DNA of 64,000 nt from Bacteroidaceae bacterium (GTDB taxonomy: Bacteria > Bacteroidota > Bacteroidia > Bacteroidales > Bacteroidaceae). The notes under the pieces are model-generated. The model made no database searches. It was not told the origin of the DNA and saw only the letters and a list, made by a program, of their open reading frames with translations. The DNA is taken from NCBI GenBank assembly GCA_024401055.1, contig JAKSLT010000001.1:1-64000 (forward strand). The letters are read 5' to 3'. Made by a program: the position numbers and the translations under genes. Shown here one piece after another: positions 1 through 6,390 of the stretch. Each line of letters begins with the position of its first letter. Positions within the stretch are counted from its first letter, which is position 1.

Positions 1-74
1 TCTCTTCAGACTTGCTAAGATTTATGCTTACCCCCACTAAATTTCCAGTGAGCCATAATAAGATTATAGAAAAG

Positions 75-110
75 AAAGACGAAGGATGGCGCTTGCCGTC
101 CTTCGTCTTT
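75..110. terminator. hairpin, candidate bidirectional terminator
   Basis: A 12-bp perfect stem (AAAGACGAAGGA pairing with TCCTTCGTCTTT) encloses a 12-nt loop. T-rich sequence follows on the + strand. It lies downstream of the leftward vsr gene and of whatever gene precedes the window, so it could stop transcription from either side. Confidence 0.5.
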
Positions 111-232
111 CGTTATTTTCGTCTTTCGTTATTTTCGTCTTCGTTATTTTCGTCTTCGTTTTCGCCTTTCGTTTTCGTCTTTTGTTTGTTCATTTACACC
201 GACATTTACACCGACATTTACACCGACATCCG
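100..232. repeat. low-complexity TTTCGT/TTCG tract and 12-bp tandem repeat
   Basis: From about 105 to 180 the sequence is built of TTTCGT, TTTTCGTC and similar units. At about 193-229 a 12-bp unit (TTTACACCGACA) is repeated three times. Related ACGAAA simple sequence recurs at 4363-4402 and inside the NRPS gene near 44410-44436. I see no credible protein here. Confidence 0.7.
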
Positions 233-258
233 TTTAATTAGTTTGCCGGGCTATCAGA

Positions 259-756
259 TTACCAACTTTCCGTCTCCGCTGCCATAGCGGGCGTTTCTTC
301 CGGCATTACATATTTTCTTGGCTTATGGTCTTCCAGGAAGATGCGGTAAAGCGTATGGGCGAGGGATTCCAGGGATTTTTCCCTTTTGGCGGGCTTGAGT
401 TGGCATTCCCAAAGGGTAATAGAGTGCCATCCCATATTGGAGAGTTTTTGTTGCACTTCGCTGTCGCGTTCGCGGTTGCGGGCGATTTTCCTTTCCCAGA
501 AGTCCGAGTTGGATTTTGGCATTACGAAGAAGCGGCACCCCTCGTGTCCGTGCCAGAAGCAACCGTTCACGAACACGCACGTACGGTATTTCGTCAGCAC
601 GATATCCGGTTTTCCCGGCAGTCGCGGATGATTCAGTCGGTATCGGAATCCGTGGCCCCACAGATATTTCCGCACGATAATCTCCGGCTTCGTATCTTTG
701 CTGTGTACCGCCGCCATATTGCGATGGCGTTGTTCGGGAGAGAGGTGGTCGGGCAT
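259..756 (-). CDS. vsr: very short patch repair endonuclease (Vsr)
   Basis: 165 aa, the usual Vsr length. Vsr nicks DNA 5' of T:G mismatches made when C5-methylcytosine deaminates, and is normally encoded beside a Dcm-type methyltransferase. The N-terminus has the family pattern (HRNMAAVHSKDTKPE), followed by KPDIVL with the catalytic Asp, the Zn-site region FVNGCFWHGHEGC and the C-terminal WECQLK. It sits at the end of a leftward group whose methyltransferase and restriction genes survive only as stubs, so its normal substrate source may be gone from this locus. Family assignment is firm; whether it is still useful to the cell is inference. Confidence 0.93.
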   Translation of the reverse strand: MPDHLSPEQRHRNMAAVHSKDTKPEIIVRKYLWGHGFRYRLNHPRLPGKPDIVLTKYRTCVFVNGCFWHGHEGCRFFVMPKSNSDFWERKIARNRERDSEVQQKLSNMGWHSITLWECQLKPAKREKSLESLAHTLYRIFLEDHKPRKYVMPEETPAMAAETESW

Positions 757-905
757 GGATACTTGTTTACGGGAGATAAATTATTACAATAACTTTCTAC
801 CTCCAGTTCCTAATAGTGACGGATTCGCCATAATTAAAATATAGATTGTGAAATCTTTCCAACACTCCAAGGAGCTCCATGTGTTGCGGCCTTGGAGCCA
901 ATCAG

Positions 906-1195
906 TCACAAAGAAGTCCCAATCTCTTTTTCTAATATCTTATAAGTTACGCTCTGCGGGAACAACAGAGACATACCCTTTTTCTTTATCTTAAAAGAAT
1001 AAGTGTCGCCGTGACCGCTGGGACGGCAGAGGAGTAAATCAAGCGTGATGATATCTTGAGCGAGAAGAACGTCAAACTGTCCCACATTAGGGTTCTTCGT
1101 GTGTTCAATCTCCTTGTATCGGAAGAATTCCTTGTTATCCTCAATCGTATTCTCCACCTCAATCCAGAATGTCTCGCGATGCTTTGTGGCAAAGT
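906..1195 (-). pseudogene. C-terminal remnant of MvaI/BcnI-type restriction endonuclease
   Basis: An open frame of about 95 codons reads HRETFWIEV..EFFRYKEIEHTKNP..GQFDVLL..ITLDLLLCRPSG..YSFKIKKKGMSLLFP. This matches the C-terminal part of the MvaI/BcnI family, whose members (about 240-400 aa) cut CCWGG or CCSGG-type sites. Only the tail is present; the catalytic N-terminal portion is missing and the stop of the preceding gene lies immediately upstream. The only start in the conserved part is a GTG at 1157. The family call rests on recalled pattern, not alignment. It fits well with the neighbouring Vsr and methyltransferase stub. Confidence 0.65.
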
Positions 1196-1197
1196 TA

Positions 1198-1563
1198 CTA
1201 ATAAATATGTACTCTCTTTATCCTATATTCACCATTCAACCCAATAAGCCTTTCTTTGTAACAGTGCGGAATTAACAAAGTTCCGCTGTAGTCAACAATT
1301 ACAGGCTTGCAACCTATACGAACCGAATAAAATTCGGGGATATAATCCATTCGTCTCAATATCTCTTCAGGAACATCCTCAAGTGTATCGTATTCGTTTG
1401 TAGGGTCTTCTACCTCGCGAGTTGTAGCAATGACAAAGCCCTCTTTCTGCCTTACTCGTTCATAAGTATGGTAGCAATGAAATGAAGTGCCATCCATCAA
1501 TACAATTTCCATACGCACCATTGGAGAACATTGAAAGGGCAGTTCAGAATCAACTGTAAACAT
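1198..1563 (-). CDS. hypothetical protein
   Basis: 121 aa, family not recognised. The protein is mixed alpha/beta in appearance, with no signal peptide, membrane segment or clear metal motif. It starts 3 bp after the HsdR_N-type gene ends, so the two are almost certainly co-transcribed and may form a functional pair. The local sequence is visibly more AT-rich than the surrounding chromosome, which suggests lateral origin. Its end abuts the MvaI/BcnI remnant. Confidence 0.6.
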   Translation of the reverse strand: MFTVDSELPFQCSPMVRMEIVLMDGTSFHCYHTYERVRQKEGFVIATTREVEDPTNEYDTLEDVPEEILRRMDYIPEFYSVRIGCKPVIVDYSGTLLIPHCYKERLIGLNGEYRIKRVHIY

Positions 1564-1566
1564 TAT

Positions 1567-2709
1567 CTAATCATTTATTACACCCCATCCCCACAGTTTT
1601 AATCTTTCCAATATATGAGGGAAATTATATTTTCCCCATTGGCTACTTACGGCAAATCTTACTCCATCTCCGCTACAAAGAAGTTGTGCCTCATCCATAT
1701 AGTAACGACGCTCAAGGTCTTTTCTCTCTTGCTTCATATTATTAAGTTCTTCCAGACTTTTAATTACGCCATAAGAACCTTGTAATTCGGACGGAAATAT
1801 CTGCTTGAGTTGTTCAAAGGAGAGTTTGGGATTTGCAGCAATGTACTTTGCCACAACTTCTCGCACAAACCTACCTTTACCAAAGAAGTTTTGCCCCCCG
1901 TCTATTGAGTATTTAGTGGTGTCGTGACTATACTTTACTTTTTGAGGAGAACTATTCGGAGATTGCGCAAGAACATAACTTGCATTCAAAGGGAGTGGCA
2001 CGGCAGTTTGTGTTTGTGGGTCAGGTTTCTTCTCTCCAGCCGTTACAGAAAAGTTGAAAAGCGAAAGCGTATCCTTCACTATTCTTCTATTCAAATTCTT
2101 TGAATCCACAAAATAACTTTCCAAAAGTTGCTTAACTATAATGTCGCCCCCCTGTTCCAAAAAATGATGCTGCAATTCCGTCATAGTCAGATTTGTTTCT
2201 ATCTCACTTTTTCTTTCTCTGCAATACGATTCAATCTGTTCCAAATCAAATGTACTTCTTGAAAATAATTTTACAAACTGCGTTCCTTCTTCCTTATCGC
2301 CGTCTATCGGAAATACACAAACACAAGTGATGCTTCCGCTATTATCATCAAAATACATCCGAATATCTTGTCCAATGAGAAGACCTATCTGAACAAACGA
2401 CTGGCGCATATATGACAGCAACTGTGTCTCTTGTCTTGTTTTGAACTGATTGGAAGGACGTTTCACTTCAACCACAAACACTGTCTTCCCTGCCAGATTT
2501 ATAGAAAGGTCAGGCTCAAGAGAATTGTTGTTTCCAATCTCAAGGCGAACTTTGGGAAGAATCTCCCCGCGAGCCTTGCTCCAACCTAACTGACGAAGTC
2601 CATTCTCAATCTTCTCTTGATAAGGAGCCTCAAGCAAGTCTTTATTTCGGGCATCAACCAAATCAAAACAAAACTCCTTCCACTTTGATACTAATTGTTC
2701 TTTATTCAT
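1567..2709 (-). CDS. HsdR N-terminal-domain (PD-(D/E)XK) protein
   Basis: 380 aa. The first ~170 residues match the type I restriction R-subunit N-terminal domain: an LG-W region, then EPDLSI-N-GKTVFVVEVKRP, the split PD..ExK nuclease core, then QLLSYMRQ. There is no helicase motor, so this is not a complete HsdR. Stand-alone proteins of this type are common in Bacteroidetes and are of uncertain role. The C-terminal half carries a possible helical DNA-binding segment near FEQLKQIFPSELQGSYGVIKSLEEL. The ATG lies 20 bp after the stop of the methyltransferase stub, so it is probably expressed from the old methyltransferase promoter. AT-rich, likely acquired. Confidence 0.8.
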   Translation of the reverse strand: MNKEQLVSKWKEFCFDLVDARNKDLLEAPYQEKIENGLRQLGWSKARGEILPKVRLEIGNNNSLEPDLSINLAGKTVFVVEVKRPSNQFKTRQETQLLSYMRQSFVQIGLLIGQDIRMYFDDNSGSITCVCVFPIDGDKEEGTQFVKLFSRSTFDLEQIESYCRERKSEIETNLTMTELQHHFLEQGGDIIVKQLLESYFVDSKNLNRRIVKDTLSLFNFSVTAGEKKPDPQTQTAVPLPLNASYVLAQSPNSSPQKVKYSHDTTKYSIDGGQNFFGKGRFVREVVAKYIAANPKLSFEQLKQIFPSELQGSYGVIKSLEELNNMKQERKDLERRYYMDEAQLLCSGDGVRFAVSSQWGKYNFPHILERLKLWGWGVIND

Positions 2710-2728
2710 TTGCGGGTAAATGTATTAT

Positions 2729-2869
2729 TTACGATATTCGGCGGAAATCATAGTACTTGTCGTCCGTGTATGCTTGCATAAAACCCTCGCTGAAGCCTCC
2801 GGCTCCTGCGAACAAATCCAAGTAGGTGACGCGCTTGCGCGACGAAAGGAAACTTTTCTTTTGAGACAT
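2729..2869 (-). pseudogene. N-terminal stub of C5-cytosine DNA methyltransferase
   Basis: A 46-codon frame starting ATG at 2869 contains YLDLFAGAGGFSEGF, motif I (SAM-binding) of C5-cytosine methyltransferases. After YYDF the frame runs into RRIS and a TAA, and the remaining ~350 residues, including the PCQ catalytic motif, are absent. The HsdR_N-type gene begins just downstream. Together with the MvaI/BcnI tail and vsr this marks the two ends of a former Dcm-like restriction-modification operon whose middle was replaced. Confidence 0.85.
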
Positions 2870-2909
2870 ACTATAGTTGCCTTACAATATTAAATGCACA
2901 TTTTCGCTG

Positions 2910-2940
2910 CAAAGTTACATATTTTCCTTGAATTACACAA
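2910..2940 (-). promoter_or_regulatory. Bacteroidetes-type promoter of the old RM operon
   Basis: On the minus strand a TAACTTTG box (2910-2917) is preceded at 20 bp by TTG (2938-2940), the Bacteroidetes -33/-7 arrangement. It lies 41 bp upstream of the methyltransferase stub ATG and would now drive the HsdR_N-type gene and its partner. Confidence 0.65.
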
Positions 2941-3039
2941 CACCTCGGAATGAAAAAATGTTTTCATTTTGAGAGGCAAAGTCTCGTGAGACCCTCAAGA
3001 ACCCTTTTTTGAACTGACAAGAATTTCTTGTGAGTTGCC

Positions 3040-3309
3040 TCATCCACCAATGATTTCCCAATGCCCGCCACGGTTAGCTCCTACATGACGAATCAGACCT
3101 TGCTCCGTGAGTTTTTTTACGTGAATCTGGGCATTGCGCTTGTTCATACCCAATGCCTCTGCCATTTACTTCACGGTTATTCGGGAGTTTTGCCCGATGA
3201 GAGAAAGGATTGTGTCTTTTGGTGTCGCTTTTGGTGTCGCTTTTGGTATCGCTACGTCTGCAATCGTCTGCTTGATGCATTTAAGCGTAAATGTGGTCTC
3301 CCCCAGGGC
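3040..3309 (-). pseudogene. C-terminal winged-helix remnant of an AlbA_2/Schlafen-type ATP-binding protein
   Basis: The minus strand reads ..ATPKATPKATPKDTILSLIGQNSRITVK-stop-MAEALGMNKRNAQIHVKKL..GLIRHVGANRGGHWEIIGG-stop. That is the usual end of 'putative DNA-binding/divergent AAA' (AlbA_2, RecG-like) transcriptional regulators: a short T-P-K repeat linker followed by a winged helix ending in GHWE. An in-frame TAA interrupts the helix-turn-helix, and nothing of the catalytic N-terminus remains. The upstream side merges into the HU-like gene end. Confidence 0.6.
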
Positions 3310-3310
3310 A

Positions 3311-3913
3311 TCACTCGCCGCCTTCGGCCGGAGCATAGAGGTAGGCGGAGCCTATTCGCTGGCGGATGAGGAAGCCTTCTTCATATAGAGCACGGAGCAG
3401 GGCACCGGCACGGGTGGCGCATACGTGGACGAGCTTGGAAAGTTCCCGCACGGTGATGCCGGTGTGCGTCTGGAAGTACTCTTGGAGGAAATCCTTGACG
3501 TACTCCTCCTCAACGGTGCGGCCGTGGAAGCCGTTGCGATGGTGGAAGGTGAGATTTTGCAGCAAATGCTGCCTCAACTGACGTTCGGGGGTGAAGACGA
3601 TGCGCTTGAAGGTGACGTCGTCGCCGCTGACCTTGTCGCCGGCATATTTGGGCGTCTTGAAGTGCGGCGCGACGGAGAAGGTGCCGATGCCGTCGAGGTG
3701 AACACGGCCTCCATAGGACAACTGCGTCTTAATGTATTCGCTGACTGCGGAAAGGGCTGCGGAAATGTCGGCCCGCGTGAGGGTGGTGGCGTGTTCGTTG
3801 CTGTCCATCATGTCTTTGGAGGTGTTTTGAGAGGGATGGACAAGCCGCGGATGAATGGACCTGCGGCCGTCGGGGAGAGGAGGACTCTGGTAGGTGTCAA
3901 AATAAGCTGCCAT
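3311..3913 (-). CDS. HU-like DNA-binding protein with C-terminal winged-helix-like extension
   Basis: 200 aa. Residues ~45-130 resemble the Bacteroidetes HU/IHF-like fold: LTRADISAALSAVSEYIKTQL, then RVHLDGIGTFSVAP, then FTPERQLRQHL. A C-terminal ~60 residues (GITVRELSKLVHVCATRAGALLRALYEEGFL) looks like a helix-turn-helix. A shorter protein starting at the internal MMDSNEHA is possible. It is a clear paralogue of the gene at 47751-48350. Upstream lies a phased palindrome array (4033-4130), a candidate binding region. Nucleoid or regulatory role is inferred. Confidence 0.75.
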   Translation of the reverse strand: MAAYFDTYQSPPLPDGRRSIHPRLVHPSQNTSKDMMDSNEHATTLTRADISAALSAVSEYIKTQLSYGGRVHLDGIGTFSVAPHFKTPKYAGDKVSGDDVTFKRIVFTPERQLRQHLLQNLTFHHRNGFHGRTVEEEYVKDFLQEYFQTHTGITVRELSKLVHVCATRAGALLRALYEEGFLIRQRIGSAYLYAPAEGGE

Positions 3914-4032
3914 GTTGATTTGTTTTATGAGTTAGTGGTTGATATTAAAGTATATAGCCGTGTGATATTCTCTGCTTTGGATTGTTTTTAATGAAGTGTC
4001 GGATGTTTTTCGGCAAGAATGCTTCATTACAT

Positions 4033-4130
4033 AACCTAGGTTGTCTGATTACACAACCTTGGTTGTTTGATTGCGCGACCTAGGTTGTTTGATTGCACAA
4101 CCTAGGTTGTTTAATCGCACAACCTAGGTT
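4033..4130. repeat. phased palindrome array 1 (5 x 22 bp, core AACCTAGGTT)
   Basis: Five copies of the palindrome AACCTAGGTT (one CCTTGG variant, one GACCTAGG variant) begin at 4033, 4055, 4077, 4099 and 4121, exactly 22 bp apart. The spacers are conserved TTTGATTG/C-ACA. It fills the gap between the HU-like gene (starting 3913, leftward) and the DXS-like gene (rightward). Array 2 at 27453-27550 is nearly identical unit for unit. No other gene is seen in 3914-4412. Confidence 0.9.
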
Positions 4131-4325
4131 GCGCGATATAAAAAAGGCGTTCAAAATCGTTTTTGCAGGATGCATGTCTCTTTTTCACCGGCAAAGATAC
4201 AACAAGTTTTGGAGAAACGGAAAAATAATGAGAGATTTTTAGAAACTATTTATGTTTCGTGTTCAAAAGTAGGGAACGAAAGGCCTCAAAAGCGGCTTGC
4301 GCGAATATATTTTTATCGTAAGGTG

Positions 4326-4356
4326 TTGTGTAGATGGAGGGAATTTTGTATTTTTG
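4326..4356 (+). promoter_or_regulatory. promoter of the DXS-like gene
   Basis: TTG (4326-4328) lies 20 bp before TATTTTTG (4349-4356), the Bacteroidetes promoter pattern. A low-complexity ACGAAA leader (4363-4402) precedes the ATG at 4413. Confidence 0.65.
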
Positions 4357-4412
4357 CAGTCTAAAACGAAAACGAAAACTATAACGAAAACGAAAACAAA
4401 AAGAATCGGACT

Positions 4413-6170
4413 ATGTATATCGAGAAGATTAAGTCGCCAGCGGACTTGAAGGGGCTGGATATGGAGGCGCTCCGGGCTGTGGCCGAGGAGACGCGCGCTG
4501 CCGTTATCAATCGCGTGAGCCGAAAGGGCGGACACGTGGGGCCTAACCTGGGCTTCGTAGAGGCTACCGTGGCTCTGCACTACGTGTTTGACGCGCCGAA
4601 AGATAAGATTGTGTTTGACATCAGCCACCAGTGCTATCCGCATAAGATTCTTACGGGACGCGCGGCAGGCTTCACGGGCGACGCGGAAGAGATGAACGCC
4701 GTGAGCGGCTACACCTCGCCGGAGGAAAGTCCGGAATACGACTTCTTTACCGTGGGCCATACGTCCACCTCGGTGAGTCTGGCCACGGGCCTTCAAAAGG
4801 CGCGCGACGTGGAGGGGACGGGGGAAAACGTCATAGCCGTGATAGGCGACGGTTCGCTGTCGGGCGGCGAGGCTTTCGAGGGCCTTGACGAGGCTGCGGA
4901 ACTCGGCACGGGTATCATCGTCGTGGTGAACGACAACGAGATGTCTATCGCCGAGAACCACGGCGGCCTGTACCGCAACCTGCAGGCCCTGCGCGAGAGT
5001 GGGGGAGAGAGCGGGCTGAATTTCTTCAAGGCGTTGGGCTTCGACTATCTTTATGTGGAGGAGGGCAACGACGTGGAGAAGTTGGTGGCCGCCTTCCGCA
5101 AGGTGAAGGGCACGACGCGGCCCACGGTGGTGCACGTCCACACGGAGAAGGGCCACGGCTTCGCCCCGGCCGTGGCGCACAAGGAGGCGTGGCATTGGGG
5201 CGCGCCGTTCAATCCCGCCGACGGCAGCCGGCCGGAAGGTGGGGGCCGCGAGAGCTACGACGTGCTTTTCAGCGACTGGATGTTGCGCGAGATGAAGCAA
5301 GACCCCACGCTTATCGCCGTGACGGCGGGTACGCCTGCCGCAGCGGGCTTCACGCCTGAAAAACGCAGGGAGGCAGGCCGTCAGCACCTCGACATGGGTA
5401 TTGCCGAAGAACAGGCGTGCGCCATGGTGAGCGGTATGGCGAAAGGCGGACTGCGCCCCGTGTGGACGGTCTTCTCCACCTTCGTGCAGCGTGCCTACGA
5501 CCAGATTGCGCAGGACCTCTGCATCAACGGTAATGCGGCCGTGATAAATGTAATGGCGGGCGGCACGGGCACGATGAACGACGTGACGCACGCGTGCCTC
5601 TTTGACATCCCTATGCTGTGCAGCATTCCGGGGCTAATATATCTGGCGCCGACGACGTGTGAGGAATACTTCGCCATGCTGCGTTGGGCCATCCGCCAGG
5701 AGGGGAAGCCCGTGGTCATCCGCGTGCCGAGCAACGGGGTGGTGCATACGGCGGAAAGCGTTGAAGAAGAGTATGCTTACGAACCTTCATATAAAGTAAT
5801 GCACGAAGGGCGCGACGTGGCAATAATTGCTGCCGGTTCGTTCTATCAGAAGGGCGAGGCCGTGGTGCGTCTGCTGGCCGAAAAAGGCATAGACGCCACG
5901 CTTGTCAACCCGCGCTATCTGCACGCCGTGGATGCCGCTACGCTGGGCGGACTGAAGGCGCATCATCGCCTCGTGGTGACGCTTGAAGACGGCTGCAAGG
6001 ACGGCGGTTTCGGCGAGCGCATCGCGGCATATTACGGCCCCACGGATATGAAGGTGCTCGTCTGCGGCGTGAAGAAGGGCCTCTATGACCGCTTTAACCA
6101 GCACGACCTGCTGGAAGAAAACAGGCTGCTGGACGAACAGATTGTGGAGGATGCGATGGGGTTAATGTGA
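4413..6170 (+). CDS. DXS-like transketolase (1-deoxy-D-xylulose-5-phosphate synthase family), short form
   Basis: 585 aa against the usual 620-640 for DXS. Canonical DXS condenses pyruvate and glyceraldehyde-3-P with thiamine diphosphate, feeding isoprenoid, thiamine and pyridoxal synthesis. Visible motifs: DISHQCYPHKILTGR near 70, EYDFFTVGHTSTS near 110, the ThDP/Mg site GDGSLSGG..NDNEMSI (~145-180), and a pyrimidine/C-terminal part with DMGIAEEQA and STFVQRAYDQ. The segment between the first and second domains is shorter than usual and the canonical DGPTHxG is changed to NDVTHACLFD. It may be a divergent paralogue rather than the main dxs. Confidence 0.72.
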   Translation: MYIEKIKSPADLKGLDMEALRAVAEETRAAVINRVSRKGGHVGPNLGFVEATVALHYVFDAPKDKIVFDISHQCYPHKILTGRAAGFTGDAEEMNAVSGYTSPEESPEYDFFTVGHTSTSVSLATGLQKARDVEGTGENVIAVIGDGSLSGGEAFEGLDEAAELGTGIIVVVNDNEMSIAENHGGLYRNLQALRESGGESGLNFFKALGFDYLYVEEGNDVEKLVAAFRKVKGTTRPTVVHVHTEKGHGFAPAVAHKEAWHWGAPFNPADGSRPEGGGRESYDVLFSDWMLREMKQDPTLIAVTAGTPAAAGFTPEKRREAGRQHLDMGIAEEQACAMVSGMAKGGLRPVWTVFSTFVQRAYDQIAQDLCINGNAAVINVMAGGTGTMNDVTHACLFDIPMLCSIPGLIYLAPTTCEEYFAMLRWAIRQEGKPVVIRVPSNGVVHTAESVEEEYAYEPSYKVMHEGRDVAIIAAGSFYQKGEAVVRLLAEKGIDATLVNPRYLHAVDAATLGGLKAHHRLVVTLEDGCKDGGFGERIAAYYGPTDMKVLVCGVKKGLYDRFNQHDLLEENRLLDEQIVEDAMGLM

Positions 6171-6250
6171 ACGCTGCGCTTAATGTGGGTAATGTGAATA
6201 ATGTGGACGCTCGCTGCGTTGCGGTTAATGTGAGTAATGTGAGCGTTTTC
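6162..6250. repeat. AATGTG-rich dispersed repeat (family H)
   Basis: The end of the DXS-like gene runs into repeated TTAATGTG / GTAATGTG / GTGGACGCTC units. A closely related stretch (AATGTGGACGCTC..GCTTAATAT) forms the start codon region of prdX at 9800-9842. No gene is seen in 6171-6390. Confidence 0.6.
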
Positions 6251-6292
6251 AATAACTTTCGCTCGGAATAAATGAGAAAAACTCCGTTTTGC

Positions 6293-6323
6293 TTGGCTCT
6301 TCGCCCGTTTATTTGTAATTTTG
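6293..6323 (+). promoter_or_regulatory. promoter of the M6 peptidase gene
   Basis: TTG at 6293-6295, 20 bp spacer, TAATTTTG at 6316-6323, followed by a leader of about 60 nt to the ATG at 6391. Confidence 0.6.
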
Positions 6324-6390
6324 CTGCCAAATAGTGTATTACTTCCTTGTCTTCTCTGTGAAGAGGGCAGAGGGGAAAATCCGAAAAACA

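Noticed and set aside
12..287. 91-aa frame at the window start
   Set aside because: Encoded by simple repeats and a hairpin; no plausible protein.
797..880. 27-codon minus-strand frame (MELLGVLERFHNLYFNYG..) upstream of vsr
   Set aside because: Could be another scrap of the old restriction locus but too short to assign.
259..2940. Prophage or integrative element
   Set aside because: No integrase, att-like direct repeats or structural genes; the region is better explained as an RM scar.
4263..5591. 442-aa minus-strand frame opposite the DXS-like gene
   Set aside because: It overlaps a clear enzyme, is rich in His/Arg/Ala runs typical of antisense reading in GC-rich DNA, and has no recognisable domain.
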